Assembly (NCBI GenBank): GCA_039881145.1
Contig: JAYKKI010000052.1
Span: 10,138,501 to 10,202,500, forward strand
DNA: 64,000 bases
Reading direction: 5' to 3'
From: Druceiella hillmani
Taxonomy: Eukaryota > Arthropoda > Insecta > Lepidoptera > Hepialidae
The notes under the pieces are model-generated. The model was not told the DNA's origin, searched no databases, and was given only the letters and a program-made list of their open reading frames with translations. A program made the translations under genes and the position numbers. Positions within the stretch are counted from its first letter, which is position 1; the number at the start of each line of letters is the position of its first letter. Below are positions 1-11,329 of this stretch, in pieces.

Positions 1-380
1 AATCATTTAGGAAAGAGCTATAAACAGTTAATTTTAATAAACGAAGAAACTTACGAACTTATTGAACGTACTTGCCTTAGTAATGCGTACAATGTAGAAT
101 TGCTACATTAATATCAATTGGAAAAAAGTGTAGTCATTTATGTAACTTTATACCGGCTACGTCTCTACATTATTTGAGCTTGCCGTATTTATATCTCTCT
201 CGCCATTTCCTTTGTCGAACGGTACACTGTATCAATCTTAACGGATTATATCCGACAGTCGAATCACATTAAACAGGAATAGTATTTGGAAGCGGAATGA
301 ACCGTTGCTTTTTAGTTTTTCATGCCAACTCACTTCCGTTCTCTTAACTTAAATATTGAACAACTTCTTTCTTTCTCACT
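1..380. other. AT-rich sequence, nothing recognised
   Basis: No open frame of note, RNA gene or repeat boundary was seen here. It is ordinary AT-rich DNA up to the start of the degenerate tandem repeats. Confidence 0.5.
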
Positions 381-733
381 GATAAACTTTTAATTAACAT
401 AATGTATTGTAAATTTATTTTTTATAATTCATAATTATGCAGATTTTAAATTAAAAATAGAAAATAATATGAGTTGAAAATAATATAAATTAACTTTGTT
501 TCGTTTCAAAGAAATGAAAAGTGATTAACATAGTGTATTGTAAATATATTTTATACCTTATAAATTTGTAGGTCATAAAATTTATCCACATACTTTAATA
601 TAGAGTGTGCGAAATTGTTCGTTGAATGCAGAGTAAGTGTGAATTTGTCGTAAAAAAAACGAGTTAACTCTGTTTAATTTTCCAAAGAAATAAATTTGAT
701 TAATATAATATATTGTAAACGTATTTTGTAATT

Positions 734-936
734 CACAATTAAATGAGACTACGTGGTGTAGTATTATTTCTACTTTCTTTAATTTCTTTAACCACGATAT
801 AGGTTTCGTTGTATTACAACATCTTCAGATGGGATATTGACAAAGATGCTATCTTACTTAGAAATAATACTACATCACGTAGTCTCATTTAATTGTGAAT
901 AATGAATTTCTACAAAATTAACGCCAAATATATTCA
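734..936 (+). mobile_element. hairpin retroelement, copy A
   Basis: First of four related copies. It starts CACAATTAAATGAGAC, reads inward through a long arm, and has a second arm ending '..ctcatttaattgtg' near 897. A one-sided tail of about 36 nt follows, ending '..gccaaatatattca'. A perfect 13-bp direct repeat, gtattttgtaatt, flanks the element at 721-733 and 937-949, which I read as the target-site duplication. The right arm is truncated to about 40 bp, so only the left arm keeps the ribozyme-like motif, on the minus strand. No protein is encoded. A TPRT-type insertion by a retroelement enzyme supplied in trans is inferred. Confidence 0.85.
792..832 (-). ncRNA. hammerhead-ribozyme-like motif, copy A
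   Basis: On the minus strand: CCAU, CUGAAGA, U, GUUGU-AAU-ACAAC (stem II), GAAAC, then a degenerate stem III (CUAUAU), C, and GUGG. GUGG can pair with CCAU using one G-U pair. The conserved hammerhead core (CUGANGA ... GAAA ... UH) is present, but stem III has lost its palindrome, so cleavage is doubtful in this copy. Confidence 0.45.
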
Positions 937-964
937 GTATTTTGTAATTTAAAAAGTTATATAG

Positions 965-968
<4 letters not shown>

Positions 969-1014
<46 letters not shown>
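969..1014. repeat. (AT)n microsatellite
   Basis: Uninterrupted TA dinucleotides, one of nine long (TA)n tracts in the window. Confidence 0.95.
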
Positions 1015-1016
<2 letters not shown>

Positions 1017-1336
1017 CTGTTCTATATTTAACTTTAACCTACATCGTGAAATGTTGTGAAGGCAAAATAAAAGTAAATCTATCTTAAAACAAAATGTGAG
1101 TTAATTCTGTTTTATTTCAAAGAAATACAAACTGATTATGATATTGTAAATATATTTCATAACTTTTAAATGTGTAGCGTTTTTGCAATGTTGCGTGTTA
1201 CGGATCCTGTTATAAAAAATTCGAATTAACTTTGTTATTATTTTAAAGAAATAAAAACTGATTAAATTCAATGATGGTGTAACATACACGTGATTCTAAT
1301 ATAAAAGAAACAAATTATCTGGCCCCAAATAATATA

Positions 1337-1402
1337 CCTACATCATAACTCTCTCTTCCATCTTAACACGAACTAAGATAGAGAAGAGAGTTAAAATGTA
1401 GG
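1337..1402. repeat. imperfect hairpin, 29-nt arms
   Basis: Arms 1337-1365 and 1374-1402 pair at 25 of 29 positions (one G-U) around an 8-nt loop, acacgaac. The size and small internal loops resemble a pre-miRNA, but a short MITE relic would look the same. No flanking duplication was seen. Confidence 0.45.
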
Positions 1403-1860
1403 TAGAGAGTTAAAAAAGCGCGTGTATAAAATATATAGGCATATTGAAGACATATGTAGACGGTCTATAATGCTGCAGCAGAACCATTGATAATCAAAAG
1501 TTTTTCGATGCAATTTTATGTGGCGCCATCTATAGCGCAGTATCATAACGTATTGTTTCGATTTCCTTTTTAATAACAAATTCAAAAATCTACTCGGACG
1601 ACGTTGTAGATATATACAGATTTTAGTTGGTTCCACATCCACAAGACATGAATTTTTAAAACCCATTATTACCGTATATTAAGTCTTTTATTTAGAGTGG
1701 GTAAAATCTTCTGAGTTTACGTCACCGACATGCTGTAATAGCAGTATATATGTAGCTAAAAGGGTGACGTGTTGTGGATTTTGCTTGAGGTCTCTCGCCT
1801 AAGTTTTATTAAGAAAATATAAAAAGCTTTTTTGAAGGGAACAGATACAATATATTTATA
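1403..1860. other. no gene recognised
   Basis: AT-rich spacer. A short 'tggcgccatctatagcg' phrase near 1520 resembles the 'gcgccatctattgac' repeat fragment near 44295. Nothing else is supported. Confidence 0.4.
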
Positions 1861-1865
1861 TATAA

Positions 1866-1918
1866 ATATGTATATATATATATATATATATATATTTGTG
1901 TGTGTGTGTGTGTGTATA
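1866..1918. repeat. (TA)n-(TG)n compound microsatellite
   Basis: TA dinucleotides followed by TG dinucleotides, abutting the left end of the MITE at 1922. Confidence 0.95.
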
Positions 1919-1921
1919 ATA

Positions 1922-2298
1922 ATGGTGTTCGGAAATAAGTGTCGAAAAAAGAAAGACACTATTCGTTGGCTATAAAGGAATAAATTGTCGGTGAAATAAA
2001 ACGTAAAATACGCCCTTTTTCTAATTGAGTGTCAAAAAGTATTACTCATAACTCTTTTTAATACACCCAATACTTGCCTGGACCGCGATGCTTACCCGGG
2101 TAGCTAGATGTCCCCTGACCAGCACTGAATAATGTGCGCAAGTATCGTGTGTACGAAAAGATGACAAATAATTATGAATATTATTTTAAATTTTCGGAAG
2201 AAAAAGTCATCTTTTGAATTTTATTTTAAAGACGAATTTTATTTTTTAATCAACCAATAACGTCTTTCTTTGTCCGACACTTATTTCCGGACAGCGTG
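1922..2298. mobile_element. Tc1/mariner-like MITE with ~60-bp inverted ends
   Basis: The left end (ATGGTGTTCGGAAATAAGTG..) and the reverse complement of the right end (CACGCTGTCCGGAAATAAGTG..) match for about 60 bp with several differences. Both ends continue through '..aagaaagac..attggttg'. TA dinucleotides lie immediately outside both ends (920-921 offset in the same thousand, i.e. 1920-1921, and 2299-2300), as expected for Tc1/mariner-type TA targets. It sits between two (TA)/(TG) microsatellites. The interior (about 260 bp) has no transposase frame, so it is non-autonomous. The superfamily is inferred from the TA target and the end style only. Confidence 0.65.
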
Positions 2299-2317
2299 TA
2301 TATATACATATATACAT

Positions 2318-2352
<35 letters not shown>

Positions 2353-2360
2353 CATTTATA

Positions 2361-2395
<35 letters not shown>
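2299..2395. repeat. (TA)n/(CA)n compound microsatellite
   Basis: Alternating TA and CA dinucleotides abut the right end of the MITE. With the tract at 1866 they suggest insertion of the MITE into one microsatellite that was split and then diverged. Confidence 0.9.
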
Positions 2396-2397
<2 letters not shown>

Positions 2398-3708
2398 TAA
2401 ATTCCCATGTAAGACCCTTTTGTCCATCCGCCTGTCATAGCTGTTTTTCTCAGAAACCGTTCGAGGTATAAACATGAAATTTGGCATAGTAAAATGTAAT
2501 AATTAGCACATATGGTAATAGGTAAAACCCTAAAAATATTCGTTTTTGTACCCTAAATTTTGTACCCTAAATTTTATTTCAATTTCGTATATAGTGTTGG
2601 GGTATCATTTGAAAGGGATAGTTATAAGAATTTCAAAAATATATTTTTCAAAATTTTATGTAACATGTATACGTTCAGAAATATATTAAAAATATGTAAT
2701 AAATGTATTCTTCCTTTATTGTCGAAACTACTCAACCTAAAATTATGAAAGAATGTTAATTTTTAGAAGCCCACGCAAAAGTTTTTGGAAAACTACGGTG
2801 ATGTTTCTATATGTCATAACTTCTAAAATATACAATACGCTTTTACGCCTGTGGAAATCATAGTAGCAATATTTTTATGTTTATCCATATTCACAACCGA
2901 TTTTCTTAGAAACCATGCGACGTGAAAACTTCAAATTTGGTAAAGAAATAAACCCACATTTTACTACCGCTACCTTCTAATTAATTTCTTTAAAATAATT
3001 TTATAATAATTAAAGGGGGGCCAGTAAAGATGTTAAATAGTATAAAATAAATGCGTTTAATATTATACGGAGCGTCATTTAAAATGTCGTGTTATAAAGA
3101 ATACAAAAACATTTTTCCCTAATTTTAAATTGCATAGGTAAAAAGAAATTCTAGAAAATGTGAGAAAATAAAGTATGTATCTCCCCTCCCCCTCCCCTGA
3201 CGTCTCCAAAACTACTGAGCGAAGAATTATGAAAATAATCAAGTTGGTATTATCTAACTAGAATATTACAAAGGAACTATAAAAATGATCCCAGGTCTTA
3301 TAATTTTTATACCACCATGATTTTACTCCTATGAAAGACACATAGTTAAAAATATATTCCAAACAACTCGCGAAAATAAAGTATGCACCTCTCTTCCCCA
3401 TGATCACACCGAAACTACTGAGCGAAAAATTATGGAAATTATCTGGGTGGTAATATCTAACAGAAAAACTATAAAGATTATCCCAGGTCTTATAATGTTT
3501 ATACCACCATGATTTTATGCTTATAAAAGAATATACACTATGATTTTACGCCTATAAAAGACACTGTAGACTATATATTCACGTTGTGAAGAATTAATAT
3601 TTGTAAATAGTTTAGTAGAAATACTATGTACCCTTGAATGTTAATAAATATCCAAATGTGCATGGGACCCTCGGAGTGCGAGTTCTACTAGTGCTTGACA
3701 GGTTTTAT
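2396..3708 (+). mobile_element. dispersed insect repeat, longest copy
   Basis: The left part has 'gtccatccgcctgtcat..ttttctcagaaaccgttcgagg', also seen in variant form near 39885 and 52890. The right end has 'gggaccctcggagtgcgagttctac..cttgacaggtttt', repeated near 17597 and 53733. The middle contains two diverged direct copies of a block running from '..ctactgagcgaa.aattatg' to '..ataccaccatgatttta' (about 3213-3320 and 3413-3516). The family is non-coding here. I recognise this tail from many lepidopteran sequences but cannot give it a verified repeat name. Confidence 0.6.
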
Positions 3709-4240
3709 TTTATTCTGAGTCTGATGTTATTCCAGTTATCACGCTAATAACATAGGAAAATGAGACGTGACTCCTTACTCTTGACTATGTAAAAATATTC
3801 CAACTGACTAAGTGAATGATAGAAAGCGCTATACGTCTGGTTCCTACGATTATCCCTTGACTACACATATCACTATCAGTAACACCTGGATAAACCAGAT
3901 GGATTACGCTAAAGAATTAGCATACAAAAAGCTGGTATATAACAAAAAATGTGTCTATTTATTCATGTGCATTAAACTGAGTAGAACATGCTGGGGACTA
4001 TATGCCAATTCTTAATTATTTCTGGAAGTCACTTTCAAAATTGAGGTTTCAACGAAAAAAAAATGTTTTTACAGGAATTTCATTTCTATAAATAATAGAC
4101 ACGTTTTCATTATATCCTGCGTATGGAAAAATTACCAGCATATATCTTGTAAGAATACTCAGAAAATTTGCTACATGTTAAATTTATATCAATATTAAAA
4201 TAATATTTGATATATTATATATTTCTCAGTTAATAAGTTA
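3709..4240. other. no gene recognised
   Basis: AT-rich sequence. A 67-codon open frame at 3812-4015 starts with ATG but shows no recognisable motif, repeat of the frame, or splice context. I treat it as chance. Confidence 0.4.
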
Positions 4241-4490
4241 GTGTACGATCAACATCATCGAAAGAGCTTAACTTAGGCCGATACGATATATTCTCATAAA
4301 GATCGATCTAGTCCTGTTTGCATCCAACGATTTCCCACGCCATTACGTGGTAGCCCTTTGTGATATGTGGTAGCTCTTTCCCAAAGGGCGTCACTTCTGC
4401 GCGTTATATGGCTTGCTTTTAGTTCTTCAAACTACCGATTCTACGAGCTATATCGGTGACCTTTGTTCTTCTGCGAGTGTACAATACATA
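4240..4490. other. GC-richer unique block, possible regulatory DNA
   Basis: Base composition rises relative to its flanks. 'gtggtagccctttgtg' and 'gtggtagctctttccc' recur 28 bp apart (near 4348 and 4376), and 'atatcggtgaccttt' follows. No frame is open and no repeat family was recognised, so this could be an enhancer or conserved non-coding block. That is inference only. Confidence 0.2.
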
Positions 4491-4519
4491 AGTTTGTTTT
4501 TATTATTCATAACATATCG

Positions 4520-4735
4520 ATATTACGACACAAATATGACAATGACAGTGATCTTTATATATTTTTAATGATTTACAAATTATCAAAAATATGACACTAT
4601 AAGTTATCTTCAGACTTTTTAATGACTTACAAATTAACATAAATATGATATCGTAAGTGATCTTTACATTTTTAAATTATTTGCAAATTATCATAAATAT
4701 AAAATCGAAAGTGATTTTTATTTTTTTTAATGATT
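4520..4735. repeat. three-unit tandem repeat, ~68 bp
   Basis: The phrase 'gtgatcttta..tttttaatgatttacaaattatca.aaatatga' repeats near 4549, 4615 and 4658 with substitutions. Confidence 0.6.
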
Positions 4736-5185
4736 TGATCATTAAACGCAACCAAATGATGACTATTGTTGAAAATCCATTATATCATTTGTTAAATTTG
4801 AATGTTGTCTTTTTATTTACATATACTGAATAAAAATGGGGAATCGCCTTCGTGTAGCTGGAAAACATATTTCCTAAAATACAGAAAAATAATATAGGAA
4901 ACAATGTGCTTATAGCAGATTGAATGACGAAAACTAATTATTTATGGAAGAAAAGGAGATTAGGAATATATAATGGGTTATTCACAGATGTCAGCATATA
5001 CACTCGATTTTTTAAGAAAAATTCAAATGATTTGGTGCAATCAGAGTATGTAATATGCATATATGTTGAGTACATTAAGTATATATACTCTAAAACTCGA
5101 ATGTGAAAATTTAGTAAATAAAATTAATTTGAATAAAAAATATTTTATTTCAAAAGTTATTATAATAAAATCCTAAACTTATATC
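4736..5185. other. no gene recognised
   Basis: AT-rich sequence leading to the SINE. No feature is supported. Confidence 0.4.
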
Positions 5186-5189
5186 ATAT

Positions 5190-5390
5190 CATCGTCGTCG
5201 CCGTGGTGTCTTGGGTTGATCACAAGGCATACGGTCTTTGACGATGCGGTGTACCGCGGGATCCCGGGTTCGATTCCCGGCCGTTCGTCGAATGGGGCTG
5301 GACTCGTGTTATGGTTAGCAGTAAGAGATTGCTCTCGTAGCAATAAGTCCACCAAGTATCAATTACATACATTAAAGGAGATAAATATTA
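5190..5390 (+). mobile_element. tRNA-derived SINE with LINE-type 3' tail
   Basis: A perfect RNA polymerase III box B (GGTTCGATTCC at 5267-5277) lies inside the stem CCCGGGTTCGATTCCCGG. A weak box A-like TGGTGTCTTGGG lies upstream (5204-5215). The 3' part has a small stem-loop, attgct-ctcgt-agcaat (5328-5344), followed by 'aagtccacca'. The same 3' stem-loop (attgct-cacgt-agcaat) and 'aagaccacca' recur at 54314-54345 without the tRNA-like head. Sharing a 3' stem-loop with a partner LINE is a known way for SINEs to borrow its reverse transcriptase. The exact left end and target duplication were not resolved. It is not a functional tRNA because it cannot form a cloverleaf. Confidence 0.7.
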
Positions 5391-5442
5391 GATAGAACCG
5401 TACAAATAAAAAGTTGAACTTAGTTACGTTTGCGAAAAAGTT

Positions 5443-5490
5443 TTTGATGGAATGCTAAAAAAAGTTTTTGATGGATTGCTAAAAAAGTGA
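5443..5490. repeat. two-unit tandem repeat
   Basis: 'aaagtttttgatgga.tgctaaaaaa' occurs twice in tandem. Confidence 0.7.
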
Positions 5491-8020
5491 ATAAATTAAG
5501 ATCAAATTAAATAAAAACGGACCTCATTGTATTAAAACATATCGGTCCTATCGGAAAAGAAAAACATTGTACATAGAATACTAGACTGCCACTATTTTGT
5601 TTGCATTCAAAGTAGGCATGCGCGACAAGAATCTAATAAAGATTGGCGCGTAATGAAAGCATATTGCGAGGTAAAATACAAGTGACGGTATCTGTCGGTG
5701 ACCAGTTAAACTACGTAACCGAAGTTAATATTTTGGCTACGTTTAAATCGTCTGCTCAGCTCGTGGTTACTACAGGGTATAATATACTTTTATTATTTTG
5801 TAAGGCACTGAACTTCAAAAATTAAACTTTTTAAATATTTGTTATGTGATCAAATTATCTCGAAGTTAATATTTTATTAAAAATGTTTATAACTTATTTA
5901 GCCCATTTTTGACACAATAGATAACTCACTTTTTAGTTTTGAGCAAAATATTTTAAAATATATATTTCGGTCCGTTAAGTAATTTTTGCGTGATAACTGA
6001 AAAATAAAAAAAATTAATGTTTCAAATCGATTTCAATGTTTTGTTTCAAATCCTCTTGCTTTCCTAATCTCTAAGCTTTCAAACTGTAAAAACGAGTCAG
6101 TTTATCTAGCATTTTTGCCTTAGGCCGAAACATACCGAGAAAAGGCAGACGATAATTATGGAAAAGAAATATTTTGTGGACTTAGAGAATCAAAATAGTC
6201 GATGCCAAACCGTTTTTCTAAAATACCTCAAATACATATACTCAATCCTGTTGCAATTTTATAATAATAAGGGTAAGGGTATGTGGATATAATACAAAAT
6301 ACTTATACGTGTACAATACAAAATATTTTATACAAAATACTTTATACGTACTGTAATTTATAATTTCAATATAATTTCGGCATTCAAAGTTAAATGCCGT
6401 TACAATGCAATATGAAGTCTGTGCAAAATTGTAAATCCGATAAATAGTCAAGTACACAGGTTGGCTTCCCTCTCGCTTTAGTTCCGCTTTTACAAACCAA
6501 TTAAATTAAGATTGGAATATTTTGTAAGTCACGATTTATTGGTTAGTTTTACGTAATATTGATACATAAACGAACTAAGTGAGAGATGAATTCGTTAATA
6601 ACAATGACATTGTACCCAATAGACAAACTATAGACATGCAAGACAAACAAAAATAGGGCCCCAAGTAGCGGCATGTGTGAACTGTGATGAAGGAGATCAA
6701 GGAAAGTAGCGTGACCCGTGCGAAGTCTTCGCATTATAAATTATTCAACTCAATTTAATAAATCAAAATTGATTGCAGGTATTCAATTCATTTCTAATTA
6801 TGCACACTGCTTATTACGTTTTTATTCCATTATGAAGCTCAGATGACAGATCAAACAAATATTTTACTAAAATTGACATATTGAGGCGCAAGTATCAAAA
6901 GCATTGAGCTAAAGCGCCACTTTATTTATACGTGAGTGGATTTGAAATTAAACAAAAATTTTACCGACCGTCAATCATATTGACGTTGAGCCGTTAGATG
7001 GCAGCATTGCTGTTTTGTGTATATAATTTTAATAATTAATTAATTTGCAAAAACAATAGCATTAATAATTTTTTTAGTTGTGGATGCCGGTAGAGCAAGC
7101 AATTATCTATAAAATGATATATAATTTATGTGGATTAGTTGTGAGGTTTTTTCTAAAAAGGGAGAGTAACATCTTAACCTTAGCGTATTAATATATATGA
7201 TGATTGTTGTGTAATAAATATCCTACATCATAACCATAAACATAATCGATGTTTTCTATATCATAAACCTATTGATTATCCTATGTTTATTTATTTACGG
7301 CTATATGTTTCTATTGGCGATCTCATTATGCAGACTGTAATAAAGAATGTGTCTATTATTCATACAAATGATTCTGCTCATCGAGCTGAGCAAATCTGAA
7401 ACGCTTTTCGGGAAAAAATGTAATTTTTTTTTGTTGAAATAGAAACTTTGACAGTGTTCCTTTTCAGAAACGGTTGGGAATTTTCGTATAGTTACTCATC
7501 ATTTTCTACTCAATTTGACACAGAGCCACCTGTACTAATAATGCACTTGTTCTGTGCACAATTGTACAAATCTAAATGTTTTTCGAATTGTTTTTGCTAT
7601 TATTTTAAGGAATAGATTTTTACAATAAGTTTTAAAACTTTCTATCCAAACAAAGTTTTTTTTTTACATTATTGTTATATTACTTTGTTTCTCTTATATA
7701 TTTACATACTTTACTTCTCATTTCATTAAGTTTAATTTGAATGATGGACTTGAAAACAAAGAAGATTATGATCACCGTTTCGACTTATCCAAATGGCTTT
7801 TAAAATGTCAACTAATTACTTGCCAAAATCACTTTCAAAGAAGGGACCAACGATTAGTCTATTAATCTTACATCAAAGGGTCAATAAGAAAAAGATAAGC
7901 CAGATAGAAGATAATCCAGAAGAGGAAATGGTTCAATAGAGTGCTCAAAAGTCTCGCCCCATAGTTACAACCTTCTCGCAGACGCACGGCGGGCGTATTG
8001 GAGAGTTATCGATAATGAGC
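5491..8020. other. no gene recognised
   Basis: About 2.5 kb of AT-rich sequence with scattered short open frames and no splice-flanked GC-rich blocks. 'acaaaatactttatacg' phrases repeat weakly near 6293-6355. A GC-richer patch near 7950-8005 ('tctcgcagacgcacggcgggcg') may be a transposon fragment but could not be named. Confidence 0.4.
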
Positions 8021-8024
8021 ATGT

Positions 8025-8330
8025 TATTTCTCAAAGGTGTTTTTTGTCGATACGTCATGTCTCCTTTAATGCTTCATCATACCAATGATTGAGCTATAAT
8101 TTTGAAGATTACCTTCACTGCTAATGAAACAAATAAAAAAAAACAATTCAAATTTTTAAAAAAAAATGTTATATATATTGTTCCTTAAAGGTGTTTTTAC
8201 AGGTACGCCATATCTCCTTTAATACTTCATCAGAACCAATGATTGAGCTATAATTTTGAAGATTACCTTTACCGCCAATGACGAAAAATAAACAAACAAT
8301 TCAAAATTAATTTCATTTAATTAATTTTTA
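8025..8330. repeat. dispersed repeat, two tandem copies
   Basis: Two copies (about 8030-8170 and 8185-8325) share '..catcataaccaatgattgagctataattttgaagattacctt..gctaatga'-type sequence in diverged form. A third copy lies at about 44055-44215. The context, tails of short A-rich runs and multi-copy dispersal, suggests a transposon 3' region. Confidence 0.65.
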
Positions 8331-8479
8331 AAAATTTTTTTTTCTCTATCTGAGAAAGCCAATATCTATAGCTTTTAAACGTTTTATTATAAAACATACT
8401 GTACATAATAATACAAAAATTTTACAATGACACTTTTATTATGAATTGTGAAATAGAATATCTTTCATTTACGTTTTTT

Positions 8480-8563
8480 CACATTATATTACATTACCAT
8501 TCGGTGACTTATATTACCATTATATTACCATTCGGTGACATTATATTACCATTCGGTGACTTG
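8480..8563. repeat. short tandem repeat, ~20-25 bp units
   Basis: 'attatattaccattcggtgac' recurs three to four times with partial units. It is followed by '..gcacgggttaactagtaa', which resembles the end near 44340 ('gcacggaccaactagttt'). Confidence 0.7.
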
Positions 8564-8961
8564 CGAATTATTTGCACGGGTTAACTAGTAATTTATGTTA
8601 TTATATTGGAAGCCGTTGGCAGCTCAGAGAGAAGGTGAAGTTAGCGGGGAGCGGAAAAGATAAAGTCTGTTTCATTCTCGATCACTCGTAATTAATAGAA
8701 AAACTGATACAAATATTATTTTTATTTTGTATAGCAAAGTGATAAAAGTATCACTTTCGCTGTTTACCGTAAAAGTCGCTTTATATTCTTCATTATATCA
8801 TAGCTCCATTGTTCATAGATTCGTTTAGTTCGTAGCTCCATTAGCCCGCTCCAACTTTACACGTACGGTTCATTCAAATTATTCTTAATATTTTGTTACA
8901 TATTAAATGAAATCTTTATTTGAAGCAAGTATTTACGAAATTTTATGCACATATATCTAAA

Positions 8962-9019
8962 ACTGTGGAAGCTGCGGCTGTGACCCAGACACGATGAAGA
9001 CTATCGAAGGACATGATAA
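8962..9019 (+). CDS. possible first coding exon ending at a strong splice donor
   Basis: A GC-richer stretch reads ATG AAG ACT ATC GAA GGA CAT GAT AAG (8993-9019) and is followed at once by GTAAGG, a near-consensus donor (AAG|GTAAGG). The same frame is open back to a TAA ending just before 8963, which would add AAC TGT GGA AGC TGC GGC TGT GAC CCA GAC ACG ahead of the ATG. The segment could therefore be 5' leader plus a short coding start (MKTIEGHDK), or part of an internal exon. No convincing acceptor lies upstream. No downstream exon was identified. Identity is unknown. Confidence 0.2.
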
Positions 9020-9199
9020 GGTAAGGTTTCCTTCCTCTTCTAATTTTCACCAACGAGTGTGAAAAGTCTGAAAAAAAGATTCTAAATATCAGCTTTTTTA
9101 ACATTTAATTAGTTAGAATATTCAAATGAAAATATTTAAGTTAACGTGAGTCGACAATTTAAGTAGATAAACCTGGGTTGTGCGCATTACGCCCCATAC

Positions 9200-9535
9200 T
9201 TACTTGATCAATACGGTTTTTTTTATAAAACTGACTGCGCCGGAAGGGTGGTTGACGAAAAATCTCTCCCGTTTAGAAAGGGGAAGTTACGATGGTGTGA
9301 CGTTATATCCCCATATCCTGTCTATCTTATTTCCCTTTCCATATTCTCATATGCATACTTTTAAAATTCTAATTTGTATGGCTCCTTACGTTTCCACCTT
9401 TTACATATTCTTTAATTTGATTCACTAAATCTTTCCGGACTATCCGTGCTTCCTCATTTATTTCTTCCATTCATATGTTAACCTTTTCAAATTTCCGTAC
9501 CTAAAAAGAAAAAAGGGTACCCTTATGTGATCACT
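9200..9535. other. no gene recognised
   Basis: An 82-codon open frame crosses 9180-9428 from a non-ATG start. Its GC-richer part near 9238-9310 looks like a repeat fragment rather than an exon. '..gtacctaaaaagaaaaaagggtaccc' near 9498-9522 resembles dispersed-repeat phrases near 27800 and 33470. Confidence 0.3.
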
Positions 9536-9550
9536 CACGTATCTGCCTGT

Positions 9551-9845
9551 CTCTCGATGCGCGTGCTAGACTCTTGCTTAGTAATGAGGGTTACTTATTA
9601 ATGATGCGCGAGCACTTCCAGTCTTACTTAGTTGTGATGCGCGAGCTAGACTCTTACTTAGTCGGTTTTATTTATCAGTACTTCACTGTAATATGCATAT
9701 TAGTCACGACTCTCGATGCGCGCGCTAGACACTTAGTAATGAGGGTTACTTAGTAATGATGCGCGAGCACTTTGAATCTTACTTAGTAATGATGCGCGAG
9801 CTAGACTCTTACTTAGTCGGTTTTATTTATCTGCACTTTCCTATA
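9551..9845. repeat. 159-bp tandem duplication with internal GATGCGCGAGC repeats
   Basis: Unit 1 (9551-9709) and unit 2 (9710-9845, partial) both run from 'ctctcgatgcgcg.gctagac' to 'cttacttagtcggttttatttat'. Inside each, GATGCGCG(A/T/C)GC recurs three times with 'cttacttagtaatga' between. GCGCG-rich motifs stand out against the AT-rich surroundings. Confidence 0.8.
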
Positions 9846-11325
9846 ACATGATAAAATAATATCAGCATTCCTCTCTTCATCTGCACAATCAATCTTTCAT
9901 TGACATACAATTATCATTGATTTTCTGCGCTTTTAGGTTTTTGTAGTCAAAGTAACTAAAAGAGCCCCGGTTGTTGCAGTAAAATTGTGCGTTTATCAGA
10001 GGATTTTAGCTCATATATTAATAAGATTTAAATGTTACAAATGCTATGCAATTTTTGATAAAAAACAATTAAAATGTACAGTTTCTACAGTTGATAAACT
10101 ATTCGACTGACAACAAAGATATTTTTAAACTGTTTGCTAGTTGGAAGGTTACTACTCGTCTCTGAGCACCAGAATTTGAAGATTCCTAATCAATATTGCA
10201 AATATCATACATTTAAACAAATTGTAATAAGATTACGTTGAACTATAATTGTTGGTAAGTTATAAATAACAAAAATATAATTTATTACATCTCAAATGGA
10301 AATACGGAACCCTTATAAGATCATTAATTTGTCAGCTACAAACATAGAATCTTTAAATTGTTATCGTAATAAATTGCTTTAACTTGCAATTATTTCAATA
10401 GCTGTTTGTAGCTTATTTCACTATAATCTCAGTTCGATCGCGTTCAATTTAAAAAAAGCATTTTCACTGTAATACTTTGCAGAACTTGTTGCTTAGTGTC
10501 ACTACCTAAAATGCTAATCTAAGACTGAATAAAATTAATTTTTTCGGACACTATTTCTTATAAAGTGATTTTTTGCGGAAATGTATAAAATTTAAATGTT
10601 GTCCAATTTTGTTGTTATACTTGGTATAGTAGAAATATATGCCTTAAATTTAGTTAAACCACATTTTATAACATCATTTTTTTCAATTAAATTATATAAT
10701 ACATATTTACTTCTTCATATGATAGCGCTTTCTCTAATTTACTAAATCGGGCTAAACAATTAATTAGTTAAGATATTAAGTATGAAATCGAACCAAAGTC
10801 TTCGACGCTAAAAGCTGTGAAGTTCAATGTTAATGTTAGCACAAGAACTTACTTACGATCTTACTTAAAGAATCGTGGAGTATTCAGCGGTGTAAATCAA
10901 CAAATAACAGCAAATATGTTATTATTATAATATAACCACTTGACAATAAAAAACTCTCAGATCACTACTTAAGAATTACAATTTGGCTTCTCTCTTTCTT
11001 CTTTAGCGTCACTTAAAACATACTTCTGCACAGTACTAATGCTGTATTAGGTACAGCTGCTCTCACTTCCTTCTATGTGGTACTGTTATAGATATTAGTA
11101 CGGTATAGACATGTATGGATAGGAAATAATAACAAATATAGAGCAGAAATTAACATAAACAGAAAGCATTAATGACCTAAAATTTGCAACCAATTAAAAG
11201 TGATAACATAAATACAGAAATGAAAAAAATAAAAACATTAATAACAAAGAGGGAAATGAAAGGGCTATTTCAGGATAGAAAAGTGAAAAATAAATATAAA
11301 GACATAACTAGCTTTTAAAAATTAT
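9846..11325. other. no gene recognised
   Basis: Unique-looking AT-rich DNA. A repeat phrase 'ggaaatacggaacccttataagatca' lies near 10300. Nothing else is supported. Confidence 0.4.
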
Positions 11326-11329
11326 TTAT

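Larger units (their letters stand above)
381..1290. repeat. degenerate tandem repeat, about five units
   Basis: A phrase close to 'tgattaacatagtgtattgtaaatatatttt' recurs near 391, 518, 696, 1131 and 1258. Most copies are preceded by an 'aactttgtt..tttcaaagaaat' phrase, as near 493, 670, 1105 and 1228. Spacing is irregular, roughly 125-180 bp, apart from the gap filled by the hairpin element at 734-936 and an AT microsatellite. The hairpin element therefore inserted into a pre-existing array. No coding frame is kept. Confidence 0.6.

Noticed and set aside
5255..5290. Second tRNA gene suggested by a perfect box B
   Set aside because: The upstream sequence cannot form acceptor, D and anticodon stems; better explained as a SINE head.
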